This document shows, piece by piece, positions 43,720 to 52,032 of a stretch of 64,000 nucleotides of DNA. The notes below the pieces were generated by a model, which was not told the origin of the DNA, made no database searches, and saw nothing but the letters and a program-made list of their open reading frames with translations. The stretch is from NCBI RefSeq assembly GCF_030410135.1, contig NZ_JAUGQQ010000006.1, positions 1 to 64,000 of the forward strand. Reading direction: 5' to 3'. The number at the start of each line of letters is the position of its first letter. Within the stretch, counting starts at the first letter, position 1. The position numbers and the translations under genes were made by a program. Source of the stretch: Aequorivita aurantiaca (GTDB lineage Bacteria; Bacteroidota; Bacteroidia; Flavobacteriales; Flavobacteriaceae).

Positions 43720-44454
43720 TTACTTCTCCAATACCACTTCCAAATCCAGCACATCCGGATTTTTATAATAATCCAAAAAGGGCCTTTGCAGGGTGAGGCT
43801 TTTTTTATCTTCCGAAATAACCGCATCTGGAGTGGAAACTTTTTTAATTTTTCGCGGAAAGGTATATTTCAAAGTATAATCAGAACTAGCCATAAAAGCC
43901 TCGGCCTGCTGCAGGCTATCAACCTCTTGTTGGTGCAGCTTTTCATTTTTTATATAGGCATCTCGTTTAAAAATTCCTTTGTCAAAGGTATAATTAACGC
44001 CAAACACTTCTGGGGTGTCTTCTTTTTTCGTTTCAGAGTTGGGGTCATTTGGCATCATCTTATCAATTTGTTCAATGCCGTTTACGATATCGTTCGCTTC
44101 GCTTATATTTTTGAAATTAGTAGAAATATCATAAATCATTTCAGAATTTTCCGTGTCCATTTTTATATGTAAATTGAACTTCTCCATTTTCTTTAGTTTC
44201 TGTTGTTCGCTGGCTGGAAGTTTCGCAATGCTATCTTTCTTTTCCTCCAGAAACTTTTTCATATAAATAATAGTATCCATTTTCACGAACATTGAATCTG
44301 CCATTCCGGCGCCACCAAATGCCATCATTTCATTCATATTCGCTTCAACAGATATTGTGCCGCTACCGTCCGGGTTCAACACCATAGTTTCTGTAAAGTG
44401 GCAGCCAACAAAGCTAAGTGCAAGCGTGCAGAGGAAAAATAATTTTACTTTCAT
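43720..44454 (-). CDS. Lipoprotein, unknown function
   Basis: A 244-residue lipoprotein: MKVKLFFLCTLALSFVGC gives the lipobox FVGC with lipidated Cys18. The mature domain has SGTISVEANMNEMM near its start and TLKYTFPRKIKKV near its end, with a mixed helical charged middle, and may resemble lipoproteins with a stress-binding fold, but I do not recognise it. Start at 44454 was chosen over ATG at 44463 because of the signal peptide. It starts 5 bp after the stop of the Pmp3-like gene, so both are co-transcribed. Confidence 0.75.
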   Translation of the reverse strand: MKVKLFFLCTLALSFVGCHFTETMVLNPDGSGTISVEANMNEMMAFGGAGMADSMFVKMDTIIYMKKFLEEKKDSIAKLPASEQQKLKKMEKFNLHIKMDTENSEMIYDISTNFKNISEANDIVNGIEQIDKMMPNDPNSETKKEDTPEVFGVNYTFDKGIFKRDAYIKNEKLHQQEVDSLQQAEAFMASSDYTLKYTFPRKIKKVSTPDAVISEDKKSLTLQRPFLDYYKNPDVLDLEVVLEK

Positions 44455-44459
44455 AAAAA

Positions 44460-44618
44460 TCAACGATTAGGGTTATTTAAGATTATTAATGCGGCAATTA
44501 CGCCTGGAACCCATCCACAAACGGTAAGAATAAAAACAATTAACACAGAACCACAACCCTTGCCAATAACGGCGAGCGGTGGAAAAAGAATAGCAAGCAG
44601 AACGTTCCATATACTCAT
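44460..44618 (-). CDS. YqaE/Pmp3-family small membrane protein
   Basis: A 52-residue protein read from the sequence: MSIWNVLLAILFPPLAVIGK, then KGCGSVLIVFILTVCGWVPGV, AALIILNNPNR. It has two transmembrane helices around the family-typical LLAILFPPLAV and GWVPGVIAAL blocks. Pmp3/YqaE proteins respond to salt or cold and affect membrane potential in other organisms. It opens an operon with the two lipoproteins downstream (its stop lies 5 bp before the next start). Too short for many gene finders. Confidence 0.82.
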   Translation of the reverse strand: MSIWNVLLAILFPPLAVIGKGCGSVLIVFILTVCGWVPGVIAALIILNNPNR

Positions 44619-44723
44619 AGAAAGCAAATCTACGATTAAAATTTTTTATTTTTTACCATAGTTTTTTCGCTGAATGCACTGCGTAAATCCGAAACCTAAA
44701 TCGCACTTCGCAAATCATTTCCC

Positions 44724-44731
44724 TATCTTTG
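44724..44731 (+). promoter_or_regulatory. -7 element for lysS
   Basis: TATCTTTG matches TANNTTTG and lies 24 bp before the start codon. No -33 element at the normal spacing was found. Confidence 0.4.
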
Positions 44732-44755
44732 CGAACTTATTTTTATACATAATTT

Positions 44756-46447
44756 ATGCAACTGTCTGAACTGGAAATCATCCGAAGAGAAAAACTAAAC
44801 CAACTGCGCGAGCGTGGAATAAACCCCTATCCCGCAGATTTATACCCTGTAAACAACACTTCAAAAAAGATAAAGGAGAATTTTGAGGAAGGAAAAAAGG
44901 TAGTGGTAGCCGGACGATTAATGTCCCGCAGAATCCAGGGGCCAGCATCATTCGCAGAACTTCAGGATGCAGACGGTCGCATTCAGGTATATTTTAATCG
45001 GGACGAAATATGCACAGGCGAAGACAAAAGCCATTACAACGATGTCTATAAAAAACTACTCGATATAGGCGATTTCATAGGCATTATAGGCGAACTTTTC
45101 AAAACCCAAGTAGGTGAAAAAACCATAATGGTGAAGAATTTCACCCTCTTGAGCAAAGCTTTAAAACCTTTGCCCCAACCGCGCGTTGATGCCGAAGGAA
45201 AAGTACACGATGCCTTTACCGACCCTGAACAGCGCTACCGCCAACGCTACGCAGATTTGGTGGTAAACCCTCACGTAAAGGAAATTTTCGTAAAGCGAAC
45301 CAAACTTTTCAACGCCATGCGAACCTTTTTTAACGAACATGGCTATTTCGAGGTGGAAACCCCAGTACTGCAGCCAATTCCCGGCGGTGCAGCGGCGCGG
45401 CCATTTATAACCCACCACAACTCCTTGGACATTCCCCTATATATGCGAATTGCAAATGAGTTATATCTGAAAAGACTTATAGTAGGCGGTTTTGACGGTG
45501 TGTATGAATTCTCCAAAAACTTCCGAAACGAAGGGATGGACCGCACCCATAATCCAGAATTTACCGCCATGGAAATTTACGTTTCCTATAAAGATTACAA
45601 CTGGATGATGGATTTCTGCGAACAATTGCTGGAATTCTGCGCAATACAAGTAAACGGAACTTCAAAAGCAACTTTTGGTGAACACCAAATAGATTTTAAA
45701 GCGCCATATCCAAGAGTAACAATGGCCGAATCCATTAAGCATTTCACCGGTTTTGATATTACCGGCAAGACTGAGGATGAAATTCGAAAGGCGGCCATGG
45801 ACATGAAAATTCCGGTAGATGAAACCATGGGCAAAGGAAAATTGATCGATGAGATTTTTGGCGAAAAGTGTGAAGGCAACTACATTCAGCCAACCTTTAT
45901 CACAGATTACCCAAAAGAAATGAGTCCGCTATGTAAAGAACACCGCGACAATCCAGAACTAACGGAACGTTTTGAATTAATGGTCTGCGGCAAGGAAATA
46001 GCAAATGCATACAGCGAGTTGAACGATCCCATAGACCAACGCGAACGTTTTGAAGCGCAATTAAAACTTGCAGATAGAGGCGATGACGAAGCAACGGCAT
46101 TTATAGATTACGATTTCCTTCGAGCGCTGGAATACGGAATGCCCCCAACCAGCGGTATGGGTATAGGGATGGATCGTTTAATTATGTTTTTAACAAATAA
46201 TCCTTCCATACAGGAAGTACTTTTCTTCCCGCAAATGCGCCCTGAAAAGAAAAAGGTAGAAATGACCGAAGATGAAAAAACGGTTTACACACTTTTAAAA
46301 GCAAACGCACCTATTGCTTTGGAAGAACTAAAAACCCAAAGCGGCTTAAGCAACAAAAAGTGGGATAAGGCTATAAAAGGCTTGACGGCTTCAAAAGTTG
46401 CTAAGGTTGAAAAGACTGATGAGGTTTTGATGGTGGCGGTTTTATAA
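44756..46447 (+). CDS. lysS: Lysyl-tRNA synthetase (class II)
   Basis: Charges tRNA-Lys. The 563-residue protein is slightly longer than typical LysS (about 500) because of a C-terminal extension. Residues 55-160 form the OB-fold anticodon domain (VVVAGRLMSRRIQGPASFAEL), then class II motifs: FFNEHGYFEVETPVLQP (motif 1), FRNEGMDRTHNPEFTAMEIY (motif 2) and GMPPTSGMGIGMDRLIM (motif 3). The ~65 residues after PEKKKVEM form a helical tail with a winged-helix look (IALEELKTQSGLSNKKWDKA), which I think is a flavobacterial feature. Confidence 0.95.
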   Translation: MQLSELEIIRREKLNQLRERGINPYPADLYPVNNTSKKIKENFEEGKKVVVAGRLMSRRIQGPASFAELQDADGRIQVYFNRDEICTGEDKSHYNDVYKKLLDIGDFIGIIGELFKTQVGEKTIMVKNFTLLSKALKPLPQPRVDAEGKVHDAFTDPEQRYRQRYADLVVNPHVKEIFVKRTKLFNAMRTFFNEHGYFEVETPVLQPIPGGAAARPFITHHNSLDIPLYMRIANELYLKRLIVGGFDGVYEFSKNFRNEGMDRTHNPEFTAMEIYVSYKDYNWMMDFCEQLLEFCAIQVNGTSKATFGEHQIDFKAPYPRVTMAESIKHFTGFDITGKTEDEIRKAAMDMKIPVDETMGKGKLIDEIFGEKCEGNYIQPTFITDYPKEMSPLCKEHRDNPELTERFELMVCGKEIANAYSELNDPIDQRERFEAQLKLADRGDDEATAFIDYDFLRALEYGMPPTSGMGIGMDRLIMFLTNNPSIQEVLFFPQMRPEKKKVEMTEDEKTVYTLLKANAPIALEELKTQSGLSNKKWDKAIKGLTASKVAKVEKTDEVLMVAVL

Positions 46448-46470
46448 TAAATCATTTAGTTTTAAAAAAA

Positions 46471-46503
46471 AAGGAACTGTTCTACAACAGTTCCTTTTTT
46501 TTT
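46471..46503 (+). terminator. lysS terminator
   Basis: An 11-bp stem AAGGAACTGTT/AACAGTTCCTT with loop CTAC (46471-46496) and a long T run. Confidence 0.9.
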
Positions 46504-46540
46504 AAATATTAATTATAATTTCATTCTGTAAAACGTACAT

Positions 46541-46608
46541 CACGTATTTCATGTTTGGACTAAATGTAAGTAATCATTTATTATATAAATACGTGCAAAC
46601 ACGTATTT
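46541..46608. promoter_or_regulatory. Operator-like inverted repeat (AAATACGTG / CACGTATTT)
   Basis: Arms AAATACGTG (46587-46595) and CACGTATTT (46600-46608) form a perfect 9-bp inverted repeat with a CAAA spacer. A third half-site, CACGTATTT, occurs at 46541-46549. The set lies 57 bp before the start of the coiled-coil gene at 46665. Confidence 0.6.
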
Positions 46609-46664
46609 CCTACAACCAATAATAGTTTAATTTTAAACATATTAATCTTTAAACCCTTAAAACT

Positions 46665-47387
46665 ATGGCATCAAAGTCAGAAGTAGGTCACAAAAAAAAT
46701 GTCGCAAACTTTAGCGCAGCCTACACAATCCTAGAAGAAATGGGACCCATGTACAATCCCACAAACACATTAATCACCCTGGAAAACCTAGCCCCAATTA
46801 AGGACACGCTAACCCTAGAGATGAACACACTAGACACCAAAATTGCAACCTACAGAGCAGATGTGGCAGACAATGAAAACGCCATGGAACAGATGGACAA
46901 AAAAGCTACAAAAATCCTCAACTACTTCAAGTCCCTAAACGTACCCCAGAATGAAATAGACAACATAGCCGCCCAAGTGCGCAAAATCCGGGGAGACAAA
47001 AGAAAAGCCCCTAAAAACCCAGAAGAAGGTAATGACCACACAATCTCAAACAGTCAGCAAAGTTATGATAGCAAGGTCGCAAACTTCAACACCCTCATCG
47101 CCCAGCTGGAGGCCTTCCCAGAATACGCCCCCAATGAAGATGAAATTAAAACCACATCACTGGAAACCTACACCGCACAGCTCGAGACCCTAAGAGATAC
47201 CCTTCGCGGCTCCAGCCATCAGCTCATTACAGCCCGTGCCGCCAGAAACAGCACCCTCTATTACAACCATCCAAACGTGCTGGAATTGATGCGCTTCATA
47301 AAAAACTATGTAAAATCCCTCGGCCTTCCCGCCAAACCCTATTATGACGCACTCGTAAGGCTCAAGTTCGTTATAATAAGACCATAA
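46665..47387 (+). CDS. Coiled-coil protein of unknown function in a C-rich island
   Basis: A 240-residue protein without signal peptide or membrane segment. Helical, charged and coiled-coil-like (TLEMNTLDTKIATYRADVADNENAMEQMDKKATKILNYF, then FNTLIAQLEAF and LETYTAQLETLRDTLR), ending in a basic LVRLKFVIIRP. I do not recognise it with confidence, though short coiled-coil hypothetical proteins with similar endings seem to occur in several Bacteroidota. Codons are C-ended (A/C-rich coding strand), unlike the neighbouring genes, as also in the adjacent 47715-48134 gene. An operator-like repeat lies upstream and a 21-bp minisatellite follows. Confidence 0.75.
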   Translation: MASKSEVGHKKNVANFSAAYTILEEMGPMYNPTNTLITLENLAPIKDTLTLEMNTLDTKIATYRADVADNENAMEQMDKKATKILNYFKSLNVPQNEIDNIAAQVRKIRGDKRKAPKNPEEGNDHTISNSQQSYDSKVANFNTLIAQLEAFPEYAPNEDEIKTTSLETYTAQLETLRDTLRGSSHQLITARAARNSTLYYNHPNVLELMRFIKNYVKSLGLPAKPYYDALVRLKFVIIRP

Positions 47388-47459
47388 AACGGCAAGCAAC
47401 AAACAACTCCCCAGTTAATTTTTGCAGAACCCGTCACCAAACTCCCAAACACCTCCCCA

Positions 47460-47627
47460 CAAATCACATTTCCCTTCCCACAAATTACATTACCCTCCCC
47501 GCAAATCACATTACCCTCCCCGCAAATCACATTACCCTCCCCACAAATCACATTCCCCACCCCGAAAATCACATTCCCCACCCCGCAAATCACACTCCAC
47601 TCCCCAAAATTCACATTCCCATCTCCA
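47460..47627. repeat. 21-bp minisatellite
   Basis: Eight head-to-tail units of 21 bp with the core CAAATCACATT(A/C)CC(C)TCCCC start at 47460, 47481, 47502, 47523, 47544, 47565, 47586 and 47607; the central three are nearly identical. It lies between two genes. Both strands are open in one frame (7-residue repeats), but Pro/Lys/His-rich or Gly/Val/Cys-rich products without leader or start context look spurious. Confidence 0.9.
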
Positions 47628-47628
47628 G

Positions 47629-47656
47629 AACCAACAACCAACAACCAACAACCAAA
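47629..47656. repeat. AACCAAC heptamer repeats
   Basis: Four AACCAAC units directly follow the 21-bp array. A further example of 7-bp intergenic repeats in this window. Confidence 0.8.
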
Positions 47657-47714
47657 ATTAAACCTATTGCAATTTCCAGCGTCCTACCAATGTTCAACAT
47701 TTAAAAACAAAAAC

Positions 47715-48134
47715 ATGAAAAAAGTAGTTATAATCCTTATGGCCCTCGCAACATTTGCAATGAGCGCCCAGAACAAGCCAGCCGGCAAAAAAGAAAACCG
47801 GACAGAAGCAAAACCAAATTACACCCCCGAACAAAAAGCCGACCTAAAGTCCAAGCAAATGACCCTGGTTTTAGACCTCACCCCAACACAGCAGCAACAA
47901 GTAAAACAAATCATCCTAAAATCTGAAAACGAAAAACCCCAACGGCCCACCAACTGGAAGGAAATGACCGACACACAAAAATACGAAGCAAAAAGCGCAA
48001 TGCTAGATCGGCGCATCGCAATGAAAAAAGAGATGAAACAAATTTTAACCGAGGAACAGTTAACGAAATGGGAGCAGGCCAGAAGCAAAAAACACGGAAA
48101 GCACAAGGCCAGGCAGCATCAAGGCAAAAAATAA
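47715..48134 (+). CDS. Spy/CpxP-like (LTXXQ) exported protein
   Basis: A 139-residue exported protein with a signal peptide (1-19, cut before QNKPAGK). The mature chain is basic and helical and carries two LTXXQ-type motifs (LTPTQQQQVKQI, LTEEQLTKWEQ), the mark of the Spy/CpxP envelope-stress chaperone group, although the family here is only by motif. The start at 47715 was preferred to an upstream in-frame ATG because of the signal peptide. C-ended codon use matches 46665-47387. The following gene is a shorter relative. Confidence 0.8.
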   Translation: MKKVVIILMALATFAMSAQNKPAGKKENRTEAKPNYTPEQKADLKSKQMTLVLDLTPTQQQQVKQIILKSENEKPQRPTNWKEMTDTQKYEAKSAMLDRRIAMKKEMKQILTEEQLTKWEQARSKKHGKHKARQHQGKK

Positions 48135-48198
48135 GACTATAAAATATTCTTAAATTTCATTCTTTTGGTGCAGTTATTGTTTCAATTATATACAAATT

Positions 48199-48214
48199 GG
48201 TTACATTAGTAACC
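48199..48214. promoter_or_regulatory. Inverted repeat before the 107-residue exported protein gene
   Basis: GGTTAC (48199-48204) and GTAACC (48209-48214) form a perfect dyad with a 4-nt spacer, 22 bp before the start codon at 48237. It may be an operator; no -7 element was placed. Confidence 0.45.
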
Positions 48215-48236
48215 TTAAAACTAAAATTCAACAAAG

Positions 48237-48560
48237 ATGAAAAACGTACTAACAGTATTTGCATTTGTAGCCGCCCTTTTTATGGGCGTTCAATCAAGTT
48301 CTGCCCAAGAGTTGTCACAGGATAAAACAAGGCCAGAGGTAATAGCAAAAGCTGAAACGGCACAATTAACGGATGCCCTGGGCCTTAATGGAGACCAAAG
48401 CCGTGCCGTATTTAGAGCGCTTGTTGCAAAGCAAGTTGGCTACCAAAAAAATGCCGATAACCCTGCAGAAAAGAAAAAACTGGATGACCAGCTTCAGGCA
48501 TCAATGAAAAAAACCTTGAGTGCAGATCAATATGCCCAATGGCTAAAAACGAATAATTAG
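48237..48560 (+). CDS. Small exported protein, LTXXQ-like
   Basis: A 107-residue protein with a signal peptide (1-23, cut before QELSQDK). The mature chain is helical with LGLNGDQSRAVFRAL and LSADQYAQWL, echoing the LTXXQ motifs of the preceding protein at 47715-48134, so it may be a shorter relative. Separated by 102 bp and a dyad from it, and closed by its own terminator. Function unknown; envelope stress is a guess. Confidence 0.72.
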   Translation: MKNVLTVFAFVAALFMGVQSSSAQELSQDKTRPEVIAKAETAQLTDALGLNGDQSRAVFRALVAKQVGYQKNADNPAEKKKLDDQLQASMKKTLSADQYAQWLKTNN

Positions 48561-48583
48561 TGATTAATTATATTTGAAAATCG

Positions 48584-48618
48584 AGGCCCTTTCTAAATTT
48601 AGAAAGGGCCTTTTTTTG
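48584..48618 (+). terminator. Terminator after the small exported protein
   Basis: A long palindrome AGGCCCTTTCTAAA/TTTAGAAAGGGCCT (48584-48611) is followed by T's. Confidence 0.9.
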
Positions 48619-48678
48619 TTTATAAAAAATTTTCTTTGGTTCGTATCTGACTTCTTTTCGCCATTTCCGGTAAAGGCT

Positions 48679-49968
48679 TTATTTAAGAGTCTTCGCTACC
48701 TTACCACAAGCCGCAATAGTAGCATCCAGATCTTCATAACTTAAAGCATCACAAATAAACCAAGTTTCAAAGGCACTAGGGGCGATATAAATTCCTTCAT
48801 TAAGCATTCCGTGAAAGAATATTTTGAAATTCTCGTTGTTGGCATCAGCAGCAGAAGCGAAATTAATAACAGGTTCATCAGAAAAATGCACCGAAATCAT
48901 GGAGCCAATCCGGTTTATCGTGTATTTCACATTTTCTGAAGAAAACACTTCATCCATACCCTTATGAAGATATTCCGTCTTTCTATTTATTGAATTGAAA
49001 ATTTCTCTATTATCATTCAATTCTTTCAACATGGCCAGACCAGCGGCCATCGCCAATGGATTTCCGCTTAAGGTCCCAGCCTGGTAAACCGGACCAATGG
49101 GCGCCAAATAATCCATAATTTCAGCTCTCGCCGCAAAGGCACCTACCGGAAGACCGCCGCCTATCACTTTTCCGAAAGTAACAATATCGGCACGTACGCC
49201 AAACAATTCCTGCGCACCGCCGGCGGCAAGCCGAAACCCTGTCATAACTTCATCAAAAATTAAAAGAATACCATTGTCATCACAAAGTTTTCGCAAACCC
49301 TGCAAAAAACCTTCAGCAGGAGGGATGCAGCCCATATTTCCGGCAACCGGTTCAAGAATGATACAGGCTATTTCATTTTTATTGGCGAGAATAACTTCTG
49401 CCACATTTTCTAAATCGTTGTAGGTGGCTAAAAGTGTATCTTTCGCAGTTCCTTCGGTAACGCCCGGGCTATTTGGGGTTCCGAAAGTAACGGCGCCACT
49501 TCCAGCTTGAATTAAGAAGGAATCGCTATGACCGTGATAACAGCCCGCAAATTTTATAATTTTATCCTTCCCCGTAAATCCACGAGCTAAACGTACTGCA
49601 CTCATACAAGCCTCCGTTCCACTATTCACAAAGCGTATTTTATCAATATTCGGAACCATTGAAACCGCTAGTGCGGCAATTTCCGTCTCAATTTCGGTAG
49701 GCATTCCGAAAGAAGTACCTTTTTGCGCTTTTTCAATAACGGCATTCACAACCGGGTCAAAAGCGTGGCCTAAAATCATGGGACCCCATGAATTTATGTA
49801 ATCAATCAATTTATTGCCATCTACATCAACTAGATATGCTCCTTTCGCTTTTTCAACAAAAATGGGTGTGCCGCCAACGGCTTTGAACGCTCGGACTGGG
49901 GAATTTACACCTCCAGGAATAACTTTTTGCGCCTCCGTAAAAAGGGCGCTACTTCTTTGGTAATTCAT
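48679..49968 (-). CDS. hemL: Glutamate-1-semialdehyde 2,1-aminomutase
   Basis: Converts glutamate-1-semialdehyde to 5-aminolevulinate, the C5 route to heme; PLP-dependent class III fold, cytosolic. The 429-residue protein has [59 protein letters not shown], the [16 protein letters not shown] aspartate and the PLP Lys in [16 protein letters not shown]. The stand-alone position is normal. No ALA synthase is seen. Confidence 0.97.
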   Translation of the reverse strand: MNYQRSSALFTEAQKVIPGGVNSPVRAFKAVGGTPIFVEKAKGAYLVDVDGNKLIDYINSWGPMILGHAFDPVVNAVIEKAQKGTSFGMPTEIETEIAALAVSMVPNIDKIRFVNSGTEACMSAVRLARGFTGKDKIIKFAGCYHGHSDSFLIQAGSGAVTFGTPNSPGVTEGTAKDTLLATYNDLENVAEVILANKNEIACIILEPVAGNMGCIPPAEGFLQGLRKLCDDNGILLIFDEVMTGFRLAAGGAQELFGVRADIVTFGKVIGGGLPVGAFAARAEIMDYLAPIGPVYQAGTLSGNPLAMAAGLAMLKELNDNREIFNSINRKTEYLHKGMDEVFSSENVKYTINRIGSMISVHFSDEPVINFASAADANNENFKIFFHGMLNEGIYIAPSAFETWFICDALSYEDLDATIAACGKVAKTLK

Positions 49969-50044
49969 AGTAATATTTGAAAAATTTGTAATAATTCAAG
50001 GGAAACGATTATAATAAAAAAGGACGATAGCGAAGAAATTATTT

Positions 50045-50890
50045 CTACTGATTTTTTACGGGATGCAGATATAAAAGCTGACCGACCGAAATATCATTGT
50101 TCTTCAAACCATTATAACCTTTAAGGGTTTCAACCGTAAGGTTGAAGCGTCTTGAAATACTGTATAACGTGTCCCCCGCCCTCACGGAATAAGTACCTAT
50201 TTTAGAATCGTCGGGATTTATAGGATTAACTTTTTTGCCAAGTACGGCATCGTCAAAAGCCTCCAAATTATATCTTTCGATAATGCTAATTAGTTTTTCC
50301 GGATATTTGGGATCCGTCGCATAACCCGCTTTCCGCAAGCCTTTTGCCCAACCTTTGTAATCATCTTTTGCAAGTTTGAACAAATCTTGATAGCGACTGC
50401 GTTGTGTTAAAAATAAGGAATGGTCGCGGTACGAATATTTTGGGTCTTTGTATTTTCTAAAACATTCCCCGTGCTCATCGTCGTCGTGGTAAACACTGTC
50501 TCCTTCCCAACCGGTGTGGCATTTAATACCGAAATGGTTATTTGCTTTTAGCGTAAGTTCTCCTGCTCCCGCACCGCTTTCCAAAATGCCTTGAGCAAGG
50601 GTGATGCTGGCCGGGATTCCATACTGAAGCATTTCTTCTTTTGCAATTTCGCCATATTCTGCTATATAATTGGCAACTCGCTCACTATAGGAAATGTTTA
50701 CGGGAACAACAACAACTTCGGGCTCTTCTGCTTTGGTATCCTTTTCTTCAATGGGTTGTTTTACCTTAACAACTCTTTCGGTAGATGGTTTTCTTTTGTA
50801 TTTAACTGCAGTTTTTTTTGATTTGCAACTTGAAAAACAGATTGTACAAAGAAGAAGTAACGTAAATATTCGGCCGATCATTTTATTCAA
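50045..50890 (-). CDS. Lipoprotein glucosaminidase with LysM domain
   Basis: A 281-residue protein with lipobox FSSC (lipidated Cys24 in CTICFSSCKSKKT), so it is anchored in the envelope. Residues about 75-205 are a glucosaminidase-type peptidoglycan hydrolase (AEEMLQYG-like start; ITLAQGILESGAGAGELTLKANNHFGIKC with the catalytic Glu region), and the last ~50 residues a LysM module (YSVRAGDTLYSISRRFNLTVETLKGYNGL) that binds glycan. It would cleave or remodel the wall at division or secretion sites. Start at 50890 overlaps the upstream stop by 8 bp; ATG at 50881 is an alternative. Confidence 0.9.
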   Translation of the reverse strand: MNKMIGRIFTLLLLCTICFSSCKSKKTAVKYKRKPSTERVVKVKQPIEEKDTKAEEPEVVVVPVNISYSERVANYIAEYGEIAKEEMLQYGIPASITLAQGILESGAGAGELTLKANNHFGIKCHTGWEGDSVYHDDDEHGECFRKYKDPKYSYRDHSLFLTQRSRYQDLFKLAKDDYKGWAKGLRKAGYATDPKYPEKLISIIERYNLEAFDDAVLGKKVNPINPDDSKIGTYSVRAGDTLYSISRRFNLTVETLKGYNGLKNNDISVGQLLYLHPVKNQ

Positions 50891-51797
50891 TTATGGGTAG
50901 GTTTTTCTTTTTCAATTTCTGGTTCATACCGGCAATGCCTTGCAGACCGCCTGTATGGATTGCAAAAATACGGCTATTTTCCTTGAAATATCCGTTTTTA
51001 AGTAAGTCCAAAATGCCAAACATCATTTTTCCGGTATAGATTGGATCCAATGGAATACCAGTTTTTTTCTTAAACTCATTAATGAAACGTATCAATTCGA
51101 TATCTATTTTGCCATAGCCACCAAAACTGTACGCATCGGTAATTTTAAAATTTGTTTTAGCGGTGTATTTTTTAATTTCGGAAGTTAGAAAATCCCCCTT
51201 CAAAGCTGAAAAACCGAGAATGCTTTGGTTTTCATTGGATGCTTTTACCAGTCCGGCCATGGTGCCCCCGGTGCCTACGGGTACACATACATAATCCATT
51301 GATTTTTCACATTCGCCTAAAATTTCCTCACAGCCCTTTACAGCCAGAGCATTGGTGCCGCCTTCAGGAAGGAGATAGCAATCGCCGAATTTTATTTTTA
51401 ATTTATGAAGATATGCTTCGTCATTTTTCAGTTTATACTCTTCCCGGGATATAAAATGAAGCTCCATACCGCATTTTTTGGCAAACTGGAGCGTAGGATT
51501 TGTTGAAAGTTTATCTTGAATTTCCTCGCCGCGAATAATGCCTATAGTTTTAAACCCTGATTCCTTACCCGCAGCGGCGACAGCGGCGATATGGTTTGAA
51601 TATGCACCGCCAAAGGTGAGCAGCGTATGCTGATTTTGATTCTTGGCCGCTATAAGATTATATTTCAGTTTTCTGAATTTATTGCCCGAGATAATAGGGT
51701 GAAGCAGGTCATCACGTTTTATATGAAGTGACAAATTCCTGAGGCCGAAGGGGGATAAGTCTACCGATTCAATGTTGGATAGCACATTTAAATTCAT
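50883..51797 (-). CDS. ACC-deaminase/D-cysteine desulfhydrase-like PLP enzyme
   Basis: A 304-residue PLP enzyme of the tryptophan-synthase-beta fold. The Lys in HPIISGNKFRKLKYNL binds PLP, with LTFGGAYSNHIAA next, LLPEGGTNALAVKG and a late AIHTGGLQGIAGM glycine motif. Members act on 1-aminocyclopropane-1-carboxylate or D-cysteine; residues deciding between them could not be compared, so the substrate is open. Start overlaps the downstream glucosaminidase gene start region, indicating a two-gene unit (8-bp overlap). Confidence 0.85.
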   Translation of the reverse strand: MNLNVLSNIESVDLSPFGLRNLSLHIKRDDLLHPIISGNKFRKLKYNLIAAKNQNQHTLLTFGGAYSNHIAAVAAAGKESGFKTIGIIRGEEIQDKLSTNPTLQFAKKCGMELHFISREEYKLKNDEAYLHKLKIKFGDCYLLPEGGTNALAVKGCEEILGECEKSMDYVCVPVGTGGTMAGLVKASNENQSILGFSALKGDFLTSEIKKYTAKTNFKITDAYSFGGYGKIDIELIRFINEFKKKTGIPLDPIYTGKMMFGILDLLKNGYFKENSRIFAIHTGGLQGIAGMNQKLKKKNLPIIE

Positions 51798-52032
51798 ACG
51801 GCAAAAATAATTAAAGGCATTGAGTTGGTTTATTAATTTGAAAGGAAAACTGAAAATTATCGGCCATTTTATAAACTATAAGAATTTTCTTAAAAAAATA
51901 TTAAAATATGTAAGAATTGACTGATAATAAATTGTTTAGACATAAAATATCTTAACTTTTTATCTATAAAAATTGCTTTTTATCGAATTTATCGTTTAAT
52001 ATTGTATCATATTTTCAACCTAACCCCAAATC
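51798..52032. other. A+T-rich leader of the tandem paralogue operon
   Basis: 235 bp of A+T-rich DNA between divergent genes. I could not place a clear TANNTTTG -7 element. No gene or terminator is seen. Confidence 0.4.

Noticed and set aside
43677-43826. Longer start for the 43140-43676 lipoprotein
   Set aside because: It overlaps the 43720-44454 gene and destroys the clean lipoprotein signal peptide that starts at 43676.
47460-47627. CRISPR array
   Set aside because: Units are contiguous 21-bp copies without distinct spacers; no cas genes are present.
47342-47661. Open frames on both strands through the 21-bp repeats (7-residue Pro/Lys/His or Gly/Val/Cys repeats)
   Set aside because: A repeat length divisible by three leaves several frames open by default. 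There is no signal peptide, ribosome site or domain, and the array sits between two well supported genes.
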